Shown: in pieces, positions 35,054-47,367 of the stretch
How the letters are laid out: each line of letters begins with the position of its first letter
Position numbering within the stretch: the stretch's first letter is position 1
Assembly: GCA_032164295.1 (NCBI GenBank)
Contig: JAJHTX010000013.1
Location: forward strand, 1,302,001-1,366,000
Length of the DNA: 64,000 nucleotides
Direction: 5' to 3'
Source: Inonotus obliquus
Taxonomy: Eukaryota; Basidiomycota; Agaricomycetes; Hymenochaetales; Hymenochaetaceae
The notes under the pieces: model-generated
Told to the model about the DNA's origin: nothing
Databases searched by the model: none
What the model saw: the letters and a program-made list of their open reading frames with translations, nothing else
Made by a program: the position numbers and the translations under genes

Positions 35054-38000
35054 ATGGGTCGTTGGTCAGTGACTGGACACAAACTTCTTGTCGCAAATCG
35101 TGGCGAGATAGCGGTCCGCATTCTCCGCACTGCGAAGCGACTAGGTTTGCCTACTGTCGCGGTGTATACCCATGTGGACTCTACAGCGCCGCATGTCCTA
35201 CTCGCCGATGAAGCCGTTCAGCTCGTGTCCTCGAAGTCTGCGTCAGATTCCGATAAGCCTAATGCGAATGACATTTATGCCGACGCCAGGGCGTACGTCG
35301 ACACAGAAGCGCTTGTGAAAGTTTGTGTCGAGAAGGCAGTTACCGTGGTGCACCCAGGCTATGGATTCCTTTCTGAGAATGCGGACTTTGCACGATCGTT
35401 GAGGAAGCACGGTGTGACGTTGCTCGGACCCGATGCGCAGACAATTGAGGATATGGGTCTCAAACACCGTGCGCGGGAGCTTGCAGTACAGGCCGATGTG
35501 CCCATTGTTCCGGGCACGAATGGTGTCTTGGAGAGTGTTGATGATGCACTGGAGTTTGCAGAGAGAAGTGGTTACCCAGTGTTACTTAAGGCGACTGCGG
35601 GAGGAGGTGGAATGGGTCTTTCTATCTGCGGAGACCCCGATGAGCTACGCGAGAAATTTAATGCGACGAGACAGAGAGCAAAGGTATTCATATAGTTAAG
35701 CTTAGTGTCGCATTATTCTGGCTTACATCGCTCCTGTTTAGAGCCTCTTCCATAATGAGGGTGTATTTATAGAGAAGTTCTTCACATCTTCGCGGCACAT
35801 CGAGGTGCAGGTAATGCATTAGAACCACTGTTCTCAGATTGTTTCTGATCATCCATCCTCTAGATATTTGGGAACGGTCGCGGTCATGTCATTCATATGG
35901 GGGAACGTGAATGTAGCGTCCAACGTAGACATCAAAAGATCATTGAAGAGGCGCCGAGTCCATTTTTGGTGCAGCACCAAGGTAAATAGTCCGTACTTTG
36001 ACACTCTAGACTAGCACGTTGACTGTGCACACCAGGTACGCGGGAGAGTATGTGTGCTGCGGCTGTTCGATTAGGCCATCAAGTAAACTACAAGTCAGCT
36101 GGTGAGCGAGCCATCGCACTCATCGGTCAGTGCTCATAGTCCACTTTAGGTACGGTGGAATTCCTTGTGGATGACACTACCGGAAAATTCTATTTCCTCG
36201 AGATGAATACTCGCCTGCAGGTGCGCAATTCAGCCTGAAATGCTGTGGTACTTCTACTGAGGATTTTAAGGTTGAGCATGGCGTGACAGAGGCACTTTAT
36301 CCCGAGCTGGATCTCGTCGAACTGATGATCCTGGAAGGGTTGAGCGAATGTGAAGGTTCTGCAAATTACTATGCCGACCTGTTGCAAGACCAGCTCGACC
36401 AGAATAGATTTGCGCATCCAGCTCCGGGTACTCATTCTATTGAAGTTCGCGTTTACGGCGAGAATCCAGCGAACAACTTCTCCCCGAGCCCTGGTACTCT
36501 TCAGTATGTCGAATTTCCGGACAAATCTGAGAATCTGCGGATCGATACATGGGTGAGTCGTGGCCCTTTCTTGATTCCGTATTTTGCTGAAATGAGATTT
36601 AGGCATCTGCCGGGATGATCGTGACGCCATTCTATGATCCACTCATTGCTAAGCTCATCGTAAAGGCCGAGACGCGCGCAGCAGCAATCCAGCAGCTTTC
36701 CGTTCTGCTCGAGGAGCGTAATGATCGTGGTTTGCGAAATCGTGTCGTCATACAAGGCCCACCAAACAATATTCCTTTCTTGAGGCTAGTCCTAGAGAAT
36801 CCGGTATTTAAAGAAGGGCAAGCAACTACGGATTGGATAGATCATGGAGGCATTCAGTACATCGCTAGGTAGGTGGAGTTGCAGAACGTTGTGGTCGAGG
36901 TCTGATTTGGTCCCTTAGTGCCCTTACCATTATTTCACCTGGGATCAGCACTTCCATTCAAGCACTTCCTGCGAGAGATATTGGACTAGGGATTCCTCCG
37001 AGTGGTCCGATGGATACGCTTGCTTTCAGAGTGGGCAATGCGCTTGTTGGTAACCCACTCGAATGTGAGGGCCTTGAGCTTGTTATACCACCGAAAGGTG
37101 CAGGACGCACCAGCGGACTTACATTCACTGCAACGTTCCACATAAAGTCGGTAGTGTCGGTCACTGGAGCTAATGCTAGCGTGTACATTGATGGACGTGA
37201 AGTGCCCACATGGGCGCGTCTCGTCATTCCAGCTGGTGCGAAGCTCACCATAGGTGGACTGCGTTCCGGCGAAGGCGGGCTAAGAGCGTACCTCATGATT
37301 CGTGGTGGATTCCCCGGGATCCCCAAGTATCTAGGCTCAAAGTCAACATCTATGGGTAGTGGGGGCTATCAAGTGAGCGGTTCCTCGCTGTTGACTGATT
37401 CGACTTCTGATTTCACTGCGTTAGGGACGAAATCTCCAAAAAGGAGATATGCTTGAGATCCAAGCGGTCACAGAAGATGTAAACGAATCCCCTGCTCTTC
37501 CGCATGATCTGGTCCCGAAGTACGAATCAGATTGGACTCTGTATTCACTACCTGGTCCGCATGATGACACAGAGTATCTCACAAAGGAAGGCATTGCAGC
37601 ATTTTATGGGAGGCAATGGAAGGCCAGCCCATCAAGCAACAGAATGGGTATCCGGCTTGAGCCGGTGCTCAAACAGGGTGTTGAAACCCCTGCATTGCAG
37701 TGGGCACGTCAGAATGGCGGTGAAGGCGGGTCACATCCATCTAATATCCTCGACAACGGTTATGCCAGGGGATCTGTGAATTTGAACGGAGACACGCCGG
37801 TGATTCTTACCAATGAAGGCCCCAGCATGGGCGGATACTTGTGCGTATCCACGATTGCCACCGCAGAACAGTGAGCCATAATTCACCTTGTGCCTATACT
37901 CAAATCTGACGATGATACAGTTGGAAATTGGGCCAGATTCGTCCTGGAGACCTCATTCAATTCAGAAGAATATCCCACTCTAATGCTATGTCCCTTCACA

Positions 38001-39910
38001 AAGGAGTGGAAGATCTTCTGGAGAGCGTACGAAAGTTCGTCGCGGGTTCGCCCGTTGCGCATCAGAAGGGTGAATTCTCTCCAGATGAACCTTTTCCGGA
38101 TCCGAAATTGCACTCAATTCCTGAGACGCCCACGAAGCCGAAGGTTATCTTTAGGCAGGTCAGCATTCGGTATTTGTACGACGCTTCAGAGACTAATACG
38201 TACTTGGTGCTCAGGCCGGTGATTCCGGTATTTTAGTAGAGTACGGTGAAATGACTCTTGACTTCACTGTGCGAGCGCGCATCCACGGATTCGAAACAGC
38301 GGCGCGGCAGCTCCAGATCCCAGGCATCAAGGAATTTGCTCCTTGCATCCGTTCAACTATGGTATCCTTTATCCTTCATATTCTACCGTATAACTGGTCT
38401 TAATGTTTTACTAGGTGCACTTCGATCCTCTCCAGATTTCGCAGCAAGATATCCTCGCGGCGCTAATTCAGGCGGAATGTTCCCTCCCAGACTCAATTGA
38501 AACCATGCAGTTCCCGGGTCGGAGATTGACGTTCCCAACTGTCCTTGATGACAGATGGAATAGAGAGACTCTTCAACGATATATGAGCTCGACGAGGGAC
38601 AAAGCTGTCTATCTTCCAAGTAACGTCGAGTACTTGGCCAGGAACAACGGTGTTGAAGGCGGCGCCCAAGAGGCGCTTCAGCTGCTTGTTTCATCACCAT
38701 GGGTATGTGCAATGCTCTCGCACACTGTAGTGCTGATAATAACCATTCATCATCATTGAGCTGGTCTTCGGCGTCGGATTCTACCTCGCATGTCCGTTCT
38801 TGGTTCCGGTATGTGACTTCTTCTCATTACTCTAAACGAAAAATTTCATGCACCTCGTGGTAGATCGATCCACGATGTCGCCTTGTCGGACAGAAGATGA
38901 ACCCTTCGAGGACGTATACACCCCGTGTAAATAACACGTCACGCCTAAAGTGCGAGACGCGCGTACTGATCTTTCATTAGGGCGCGGTTGGTATTGCAGG
39001 GCTCGTTGCGGCCATTTACCCGGTAGAGTCTCCCGGCGGATATCAGCTGTTTGGTCGTACTCTCCCTACATGGCAGCCGTGGGGCAAGGGACCGAACTTT
39101 ACTCCAGAGAGACCGTGGCTTCTGCAACCATTTGATCAGGTATGATCGCTTTAAACAAATTAGCATATCTCATTCATGATTCCAGGTTATGTTAGAACCT
39201 GTTACGGAAGATGAGTACTTGCAGGTATAGGTGATGTCCTTGTAACCCGGCGAGTCAGGCTGACCAAATCCTTGAAGCTGGAGAAAGAATTCGACGGAGG
39301 ACGCTACGCGTTCAAGGTTGGAGGATTTTTACCCGGATCGTCTCAGATCTCTTACAGATCTCATTTAGATTGAACCTGTTACTCTGTCTATGAAAGACTA
39401 CCTAACCTTTGTCGCGAGCGTGCAAGACCAGATATCCGCATTTAAGGAGCGTCAAGCGAAGGGCGTAGTAACGGAAGAGGCTCGGTAAGAATGCCCTGCC
39501 CACTGTTAAACTCGTTCGTCACTGACAATTCGGAAGCGAAAACGTTCTCTTGAAGGAGTGGCAGGAAAGCAAACGTAAAGACGGCGCCCCGGAGATTGAA
39601 ACGCAGGGTAGGCTCGCTTTCCAATTTTGTGCACATGGTGCTTATTTTATCATTCATAGATACTAAAGAGACACCCAATTTTGCTTCAGCCACTCTCACG
39701 GGTACGATCTGGAAAATCAAGGTTGCCGTTGGTGGCATTATCAAATCGCCTGATCAAATCGTGATAATCCTTGAAGCTATGAAGACTGAGATTAACGTGA
39801 TGGCAGGGGAAGATAATGTCGGTTTGAAAGTGTCCGGCTTTGCGAAAGGTATTAGAGAGGGAACTACCGTGCAGGCTGGTGATAAACTTGTCTACTTCGC
39901 TCAGCCATAA
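35054..39910 (+). CDS. lamA: LamA / urea-carboxylase-like biotin-dependent carboxylase
   Basis: A multidomain enzyme of about 1,300 residues in some eighteen exons. Domain 1 is biotin carboxylase: [29 protein letters not shown] (ATP grasp), [14 protein letters not shown] and FLEMNTRLQ with VEHGVTEAL, where most relatives have VEHPVTE. Domain 2 is allophanate-hydrolase-subunit-2/PxpC-like, from about 36930, with [19 protein letters not shown] and [16 protein letters not shown]. Domain 3 is subunit-1/PxpB-like, with [13 protein letters not shown] and later [21 protein letters not shown]. The C-terminal biotin carrier contains the biotinylated lysine motif EAMKTE near 39780. The stop TAA is at 39908-39910. 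All junctions checked are in frame. With lamB next door, the likely role is carboxylation of a lactam or related amide before ring opening; urea is the alternative substrate. Confidence 0.9.
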
Positions 39911-40625
39911 AGGGATGATATATGTATGGTACTAACACAAACGACGATGTATGCTCTCATTACAGGTGGCGTTGACTGTAATTTTATCAGATTTTCGAAT
40001 CAGAACTGGTGAAAGGAACGGTCAGACCCAAAACGTCTGTTCTGTGCTGTGGTTCATGGCAATTATGATCAAGGTGTCAGTCCGATCATGAAACAGGGAT
40101 ACGCAATATTTCCACCCCTGGAGACTCATCGCTTACTTATATCTCTACCCATCCATCACAGTGTCTTAGCTACTCGATCGTCCGTCCGTCCGTCCATTCA
40201 TCCATCCATCTACACGCAAAATTGACTGTTCACTCAGGTCCTCGGTACGGATTCAGGAATCGTACACGATCCATCGCAAGAGACAAGAGACAAGAGAAGT
40301 GACGTGTACTCCTGGAAATGTCAAATAGAAAAGAAGGAACTGAACGACCAGAATGACGGATTCCCCGCAAGTTGGATGGATTTGAACACCCACGCCACGG
40401 ATGCTAATGTCGCTTCAAGTTTTTGGACACCGAATTCAATCCTTTCGTGTAAGGGTCATATATGTGCTTGAGAACGTGTTCATGCATGTTGTGGCTCCAC
40501 TTCCTGTTTCCCATACTCTGATTGCGGAATTGGAGGCTGCGCGTCTTGTTCTCCGTTCGCGTGTTGGGTATTCATTCCTTTCTGACTGATATCACTGAAA
40601 GAGATCTGTAACTACTCTGCAAGGG
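39911..40625. other. Intergenic with short simple repeat
   Basis: A run of GTCC/CATC tetranucleotide repeats occurs at about 40182-40212. No gene seen. Confidence 0.5.
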
Positions 40626-41430
40626 ATGTCCACGGAAGACCAGGCTCAGCTGGTCGAATCAATCCATCAAAGGTGAGAGTTACTAGCTCCATGTTTTCTC
40701 CCTCACCGGGACTATCCAGTCAAATCGCCAATTACTTCTCACTGACATCTATCGGTCCGTGCCCTCCCAAGGACCAAGTCGTCAGAACTAAATATACCCC
40801 ACAGTCATTCTATATTACGACTACATGCTCACTCTCCCGGACGAATTCTGATTTTTGAATCGAACGTGGAATCGGAGGAGACTCGGTTCTAGACGACTAA
40901 TAGGAAGACCATCGCACAGACGGTATTGGATAGATTCTGACTGGAAAAATCAGATAAATACTGTTGCGGTGTTGTTCCATTTGAACCGGTATGTTTTGGT
41001 CGGGTTTGGTACGACGATTGCGGAGCATAATTTGGGGAAGGTCTCAATCGAGGTGAGTGACGGCTCATTTGCGTGCGCGATGACATCTACTGATTGAATT
41101 GGGTTGTAGAGGTGACATTGTTTCTTATATCAGTTGGAGAATCGGTATTCATACGGGTCGTGAATAGCTGTAAAGTGCTATACACACTCGATCAAGTTCT
41201 CCTGGTTCTCGTCCAAACTACTGTCTGTAGTGAGTAAGATCCAACTTCGATTTCGTTACCAGGAAAACGATATCGGAACTTGTAGTGGTCTCTGGTACTC
41301 GGATATACGCACTATACGAGTGGAGCGCGATTATTTGGTGGTTATTCTTTGCGTTTTTAGTATGTGGGTTGGGAGTCGCGTTGGTATGTACGTCCTCATC
41401 GTCTTTCTACTAGTAATCGTTAACTTAAAG
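40626..41430 (+). pseudogene. DUF6533-family membrane protein, damaged copy
   Basis: Starts MSTEDQAQLVESIHQ at 40626 and continues through short introns with SQIANYFSLTSIVILYYDYMLTLPDE, the DUF6533 signature. The frame then meets a TGA and cannot be spliced cleanly to the next block (DWKNQINTVAVLFHLNRYVLVGFG near 40940). Later exons read SVFIRVVNSCKVLYTLDQV, then MVSGTRIYALYEWSAIIWW, both typical of the family. After about 41430 no further conserved block is found: the WAFTDG-like, TAPPDL-like and C-terminal RLLLxLR-like blocks are missing. It therefore looks 3'-truncated with an internal lesion. A functional short variant cannot be excluded. Confidence 0.6.
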
Positions 41431-41639
41431 TTTGAACTCAACTGTCGAGTGAGTGCATCAGGAAAAACCAGATCCCCGGAAAGTGGTAGAATAGATAGAA
41501 TAGCATAGAATAGCCAGAATCCCTTTAGAAGAGCAACGGAACGGGTAGAAATCTGTAGAATGCCCATGATCGGCAGCTTGGCACCTCTGGGCATTGCGCG
41601 ATCAAGTCAAGACTTGCCGACCCTCAATTGAGCACGACC

Positions 41640-42800
41640 ACGTGCTGGTTGATCTCTTTAAAATTTTCTGCACGACGCGTATCTCTTCCTCCAGCCCCTT
41701 CCTCTTTTACCACACCACACCCAATGATACCGACCCCGAACCTGACGATGTTGATATCTCCACTAAGCCTTCACTGGGTTGTCCCTCTGGAGAAGAAGGA
41801 TGAAACCCATGATTCGTTGGCCACACTTACAGAGGAAGACCCCATTAATCCCACTCCTCTTTCTTTAGACAAGATTACTGTGTGACGTATGCCCCTTCGG
41901 GACCTGGTAAACTCTCCTCTGCTTCTGCTGCAGTCGCTGCATCTTCTTCATTGATATCTATGAGTTTTGATGCCTATCTCTGTATGGTGATCGGCACAAC
42001 GATGAAGAGTTCAATGAGAAACCCGCATAGAACCTTGATACTGCCTCCGTCATCCCAGTCGCACCGTCAGGCAGCTCTATCATGGCTGGGCAGCAACTCA
42101 TCAAATCACCGACAACATCTCCGTCCACGTCACCTGAGGAGCCAGATGAGGAACCGGTGGAAGAGCTGGTTAGAGCGATATCGGAGAAGCCAGTCGAACC
42201 CGAGACAGTTGCTGCTCCTAGCCGCGATGAGGACAGTGCTGAAAATGCCGACCAACCTGAAATCGAAGCAGGGTGTGATGCTGCAGTTGAACCAGAAGTC
42301 GAGACTGAGGAGGCAGAGCTGGAACTGCAACCCGCCCATCGAGCTGAGGCACTTGACGTGCTTGCACAAATTGAACTACGGTTCGCACTAGTGAGAGAAG
42401 CACTCTATGTTGAAAAGATGGAGGATCTGGCAATGGAAGAGGTGCTAATACTTCAGGGTGAGCTTTTGTTTATCATGCTATCGTAAAGTTTGGACATTCA
42501 CGCCAGCAATTACAGGCCTTCATCCCGAAATGCTACATTTGCAAACGAGCTGCAGGCACGTCATGATAGAAGACTCGAGCTCACAGAGAAGAAGCGAAGA
42601 AGTGAAAGTGTGAGGACGACCACGTTTCATCAATGTGCAAAGTTGAAGAAGACGCCATTTGAGGCTGGTGGAAGGTATAGATTCGTTGTTTTGGCTCGTT
42701 GATAATATGGCTGATTAGCTTTAGTACGAGAGAGACGATCTGCAAACTGAGATATTCGCAAAATCTGATAGGAAAAGAAGGCGACTTGAGGTATCTAATG
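41640..42800 (+). pseudogene. DEP1: Dep1/Sds3-like transcriptional regulator, broken copy
   Basis: Dep1 is a subunit of the Rpd3L histone deacetylase complex. An acidic, low-complexity N-terminal part (EEPDEEPVEELVRAI and similar) leads into EALDVLAQIELRFALVREAL and YVEKMEDLAMEEVLILQG, the family's central helix. A spliced exon follows with GLHPEMLHLQ. One base then appears to be missing near 42543, because the sequel ELQARHDRRLELTEKKRR is in another frame. Further on, EEDAI-stop-GWWK (TGA near 42660) stands where a tryptophan codon is expected. After an intron the tail YERDDLQTEIFAKSDRKRRR continues in that frame. With a frameshift and a nonsense codon this copy is very probably dead. I am fairly, not fully, sure of the family. 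Confidence 0.55.
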
Positions 42801-43149
42801 GTTCTATTAGACGTGAACACACAACCGGCGAGTCTGACGATGTTGTTGGACAATATATATATGGTATTTATTGGTATTAAATTAATTACTTGTGACCGAC
42901 AGAATAAGTAAGAACATCCTTCGTCCCGTCAAGGAATGGCCAAGAATGCACACAGAATACTTAGAAAATAGAATGGGGGTTCTGTTATGTCGCGGAATCG
43001 AATTTCTTAGAAGTGGTGGAAATTCTGCAGAATTTCTACAGAACTTCCGCCCATTCTAGGATTTCTTCGTCTTTCCGCCATTCGGGCTTTTCCTGATCGG
43101 ATACTTGGGCGCCATGAATATGATTGAAGTGGTCTGTTCTTGATACGCC
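42801..43149. other. Intergenic, A/T-rich with GAATTTCT/AGAATTTC repeats
   Basis: At 43000-43060 the words GAATTTCT, GGAAATTCTG and AGAATTTCTAC cluster in partly palindromic arrangement. No gene seen. Confidence 0.4.
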
Positions 43150-43760
43150 GCTCGAGGGCGCGGTTTTTGTCAATTCAAACTTTTCAGAGCAGATGACAAT
43201 TACAAACTACGTTACGCAACTCTTCCCGTTATTCAACGGCGATCAAACTCAGGAAGTAGTGAATCACTCACTATACGGGTATTGGGTTGAATTCGGTGAA
43301 TGACCAGGCTATAGCGGTCATAGGAGAGTGTGAGTTCTTCAGCATGTGATGGAGAAACTCTTCCTGACGTGGTTCGGATAGCAATCTTGACCTGTCCAAC
43401 CTATCGTCTCCTAGAAGCTTTTTCTGGGCCTTCTTATAAGGTATTCATTATCATTCACCGCTCTTTTACGACCCAAGTGGATTATGCCCTCCAGGGACTC
43501 TTTGCAGTCCCACCAGGCCGGCATGTTGATGATATCGCATACTATCTCCCCGAAACCGTGTAAGCGCCATGATCAATCATTGACTAGCCAAAGTCACCTG
43601 GCAGAAATTCCTCTTTTCTAGTGGACCTCCGCTGTACAAAAATGTAGAAAAGTTCGCTGGATCGTTCATGGGCTTTGTCAAATCAGGAGATCCAAACGCA
43701 CACGTTCTATTCGATATCACTCCGGCTTGGAACACGTTGAATCAAGGACACACCGAAATG
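43150..43760 (+). pseudogene. Carboxylesterase CE4, left fragment
   Basis: Begins abruptly in the exon equivalent to FEGAIFIN of CE3 and runs in parallel with it: FSEQMTITNYVTQLFPLFN, TCPTYRLLEAF, GLFAVPPGRHVDDIAYYL, and GSFMGFVKSGDPNAHVLF. Near 43266 a CACT duplication adds four bases and shifts the frame. The catalytic histidine motif is GRHVDD instead of GQHGED. The 5' two thirds of the gene are absent. Similarity stops exactly after GHTEM (ATG at 43758-43760) and resumes at 49454, so the gene is split by the intervening block. Confidence 0.88.
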
Positions 43761-43769
43761 GATTATCTC

Positions 43770-43939
43770 AGGTGTGGCTGGCAAACCAGACCGAGGATTA
43801 AGGTCTGAGGTGACGGAAGAAGCCGAACCATCTTTCGTCCTACCACCACCTCATGTTCTCCCTATTACTCTTCTCTGTTGAATCTGTTTTGTGAGGGCTA
43901 AAAGACGCGTCGTAGACCTGATGCCACCGCAACTGCAAC
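43770..43939 (+). repeat. Dispersed repeat, copy 1
   Basis: Matches 47892-48130 (direct orientation), from AGGTGTGGC through GGTCTGAGGTGACGGAAGAAGC to GCCACCGCAACTGCAAC. It lacks about 75 internal bases that copy 2 has after CCACCACCTCAT. Near its start, CAGACC and GGTCTG form a short inverted pair around ATTAA. It lies at the very left end of the inserted block. Confidence 0.8.
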
Positions 43940-45740
43940 TGAGTCATGCACCAACCTGCCCTATTTAATTCTTTCACCCGATCTATTACAGTGGGTATGT
44001 ACGCAATACCGCTCCCCTCTGTTCCGCAACCATCTGGGTTTTTGTTTATTCGTTCCATACTATCACTTCGCCTCAATGTGCTCTGTTTCTCTGTGCTATA
44101 CTTGCTACGTGCTTGCTATAATACCCCATCATCCTTTCACACACATTTGTTTCTGTTTGCAACGTGCGTAGATAGATAGTTTATGTAGGTTAATCTTAAT
44201 GTACATCCACTTGTTTCCCTTTCTTCTTTGCTCCTCTTTTGTTTTTCACTCCCGTCTTCGTGCCCCCTTCACATTCTGTGGTGTGGCGCTTCCCGCTTAT
44301 CATCCTTTCGCCCTTCATGGTTATTCATGCTTTGGAGTTACAACTCCCATTCATCCATACCCATGACCATCGACCATCGCCGCTCCCCATACGATCCTCA
44401 CTGATGTTTCGGTTTTGGTTTGGAACCCATATACCTCTCCAGTTGCGTTACCCATATCGCAAATCGGATGTCTCGTGTTCAGTTATCTCGCGATATTTCC
44501 GCACACGCACCTACATCGACACTTATCCGCACACACAAACTCTCGGACGAACTTTACCTTGCTTTGGATGCGGTACCCTTTTACCCCTTTACCCATCTCG
44601 GCTTATACGGATATATCGGGGTTATTCAGTACGCCCCTATGCCCTCTACCCTAATCTTTTTTCTGAGGCTCTGCTTGAGCCTTGAATTCGGCTCCGATTT
44701 TGCTTCTCATTCCTCATTTCCTTATTCCGACTCTGTGCTCTGCTCTTTGGTGTCTCTTTGAGTACTTAGAGCTAGACCTGTATCGATAAGATTCTTCCCT
44801 TCTGTTGAGAATACTCAGTCGTGGGTAAGAGACTCTATATTTCATGTACGGTACCTGTTGAGAATACTACGGAAAGATGGTAGGAATGAGAATAGTGTGC
44901 GTATACATGTGCGGAAGGGCTCACCTCAGTCGTGGGTAAGAGACTGAGGTGGCACGGACTACGGAAACGATCTTATATACTGTACGAAAAAGGAAATGTC
45001 ACGGGCTGACCGACGGCGGGCATTGCGTCGATCACCAAACTAATACGTCTAATTCCAACACCTTCTCATTATGCATTTCGCTTTTTCTTTCTGGTTTGTC
45101 TAGTCCTAATCTTATTCTTCCACCTTCGTTCTTCCATCTTGCTCCTTTTCTGATTTACGAGTTTTTGTCATGACTTTACGTTTTGCACGCCTGGACCATC
45201 ACCTCCCCTTCCTTTAATGTTTTGATGACTCTGCTCCTCCCCCAAAATATCACGCTCCTTTTAAAAAAGTAGACTATTGTGCGTATTGGTGCTTGGAAAT
45301 GTTAGTGTTGACTAATGACATTTTTTGAGTTTTTTCGTGATATTTCTGGGTTGAGTGAGTCTAAGATCGCTGGCCAAGTCCTGTTGCTGTTGAAATCCAT
45401 GTGGCTTCTCTATAACGTAACAAAGCGGAGTCGGGATCATCTATTCAATCTATGCGCCTCAAAACACCCCATTTATCCGCATAATACGTGCATACATGTA
45501 CGTTTGAAGCGCCACGAACAAATGGTGATAACGTCTATCAGTTTTGCTTCATTGCCTCTCCATTTGCTTAGCTTCGTGCTACTAATGCAAGTTGCCACAA
45601 CAGTTGTGTACGTAACAATGTCAGTGCAAGCAAGGTGGAGTCCCCGGTTGGCAAAGTTATGCGAAATGGTATAAATATTGGGGTGCCACCCACCATCGTC
45701 CCAATAGATCTTCTCGGTTGAGCATTCTAGGTTGAAGAAG
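43940..45740. other. Pyrimidine-rich region without recognised gene
   Basis: 1.8 kb dominated by T- and C-rich sequence on the plus strand (44050-44760 and 45060-45260). Several open frames are overlapping, low-complexity and not recognisable. It probably includes the kinase promoter at its right end. Confidence 0.4.
44814..44949 (+). repeat. Direct repeat pair ending in a hairpin
   Basis: CTCAGTCGTGGGTAAGAGACT occurs at 44814-44834 and again at 44925-44945. Around the second copy CCTCAGTC and GACTGAGG form a perfect 8-base stem around a 10-base loop (44924-44949). GTTGAGAATACT also occurs twice between and beside them. Confidence 0.75.
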
Positions 45741-47367
45741 ATGAGTACGAATCATGGGAAAGCGCGCGAAGATAAACCAGAGGTAGAGGGGAAGGAACGG
45801 TACAGGGTAAAAACATTAAAAGGCGAAAGTTGGATTCTCGGAAAAGGGGCTACCTCGGTTGTCTATGTGAGTGACTATAAGATCTCGTCCTATGCCTTAA
45901 TGTCTCACCTTCTTACCTAACAGCTGGCTGACGATACCGGATGCCCCGGCCGTATAGTAGCTCTCAAGGTAATCAAACGTTCTTACGACGAGGTCTCAGA
46001 AAAGCTGTTCGAGGAAAAAGTGTGTGAGCAAGCAGAACATGAGCTTTCTCACTACCGACGAGTGCGACATGAAAACATTGTACGTGCAGTTGCGACAGAT
46101 CAAGAAATTTAGGACTTATCGCTGTTGCTTGCAGATAGAGTGCTTTGGTGCATTCAAGGACGGGAATTACACTGTACTCGTCTTAGAGTATGCAGCTGGA
46201 GGGCACTTATTTCATGGCATTATAAAAAGAGGAAAATTCTCTGAGAAGGATGTAAGCAATATAATCAAGTGAGTACACCTGTTGGTATCGTATCGTGCAG
46301 ACGGTTAGTTATGTAACGTTTTTACATATACACAGGCAGGTGTCTTCTGCGGTAAAATATCTACATAATCTATACATCGCGGATATCACGTGAGTAATTT
46401 TCACGAAGTTTTACATAATTTACATAATATACTAGACGACGAGCTAACAAGTTGTCTATACATTTGATTTTTACTGCTTGTCCTGCTCGACATGGAAAGA
46501 CTCGTAAACATTCTGCTCGTCTCGAATAAAAAATTCCCAGGTACCGTCAAGCTTTCAGATTTTAGCCTGTGGGTGCTGGTCCACTATGTACATGCTCTCG
46601 CTTCTTACGATCTTTCCCTTGTTGTCCAGCGCATGGACGCTGGAATCTTCGGACGCGGAGATAAAACTCGAACGTGCGACTCCTGCAATCCAGTCACCCG
46701 AGAATTATTCCTCCGGGATAGGTGGGCTAAAGTCTGATATCTGGTGCCTAGGGTCAGTAATATTAAAGGATAATCTTATACCGTAGTTTCTACTGACCGC
46801 AAAACTCACTTTGTGAATTTCCTCTTCCCATAATAGGATTGTCGCTTTTGCCTTGCTGACAGGACATTTCATTTATAGCACAACTCTTCCTGATGCTAGT
46901 TTGTATGTCCGTGATCTTGAGGAGTATGGGTCTATCTCAGAACACGGTAGGCCGTCACGGTTCTAATTCCATCTCTTGAGAGGTAACGGATGATCTAATT
47001 AGTCCCGAAGGTCGCGCCTTTATAGACAATCTCTTAGTGAAGGACCGAAAGAATCGATCCGATGCAGCAAAGGCTTATATACTCGCCGAAGAAGTAGGGT
47101 CTCTCTGATATTAAAATCAATCCTCGACTGAGATAATGCTCCATTCTCCCGTAGTGGCACATACACGCTTCACCCGAGGAGACATTGGGTGGAAGTAGGC
47201 TCGACCAAATTAAAAAGTGGTACGAGAAACGAATAAAGGACTTATCCGCACAGAGAAGTCGCAAAATCGAGCATCGCGATACGTTAAGCGGATCAACGGG
47301 TGGCTCTAGTGCACACGCAGGACACGACCCCAACCGAAGACGACCACGTGGTAGCCTGAATAAATGA
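45741..47367 (+). CDS. Protein kinase-like gene with degraded catalytic loop
   Basis: The early exons look like a serine/threonine kinase: glycine loop LGKGATSVVY, ATP-binding lysine in RIVALKVIK, helix-C glutamate region (AEHELSHYRRVRHENI), then VLEYAAGGHLFHGI and VSSAVKYLHNLYIADIT. The next exon should start with HRDLK..N. The only matching sequence reads DMERLVNILLV without an upstream acceptor: the histidine and arginine are gone, the catalytic lysine is replaced, and DFG is DFS. Later blocks (KSDIWCLG, LLVKDRKNRSDAAKAY) are present. After an intron, WHIHASPEETLGGSRLDQ leads to a lysine/arginine-rich tail ending GSLNK. It is a pseudokinase or, more likely, a dying gene. Confidence 0.55.

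Noticed and set aside
33488..39910. Bacterial origin of the lam genes by recent transfer
   Set aside because: Both genes are cut by many short fungal introns, and homologues are known in other fungi, so recent transfer is not supported.
40182..40212. CRISPR-like repeat
   Set aside because: It is a plain tetranucleotide microsatellite without spacers.
46640..46720. Possible tRNA (a sequence with TTCGGACGCGG and CTCGAACG words)
   Set aside because: No acceptor stem or anticodon arm can be folded, and the stretch belongs to the kinase-like gene.
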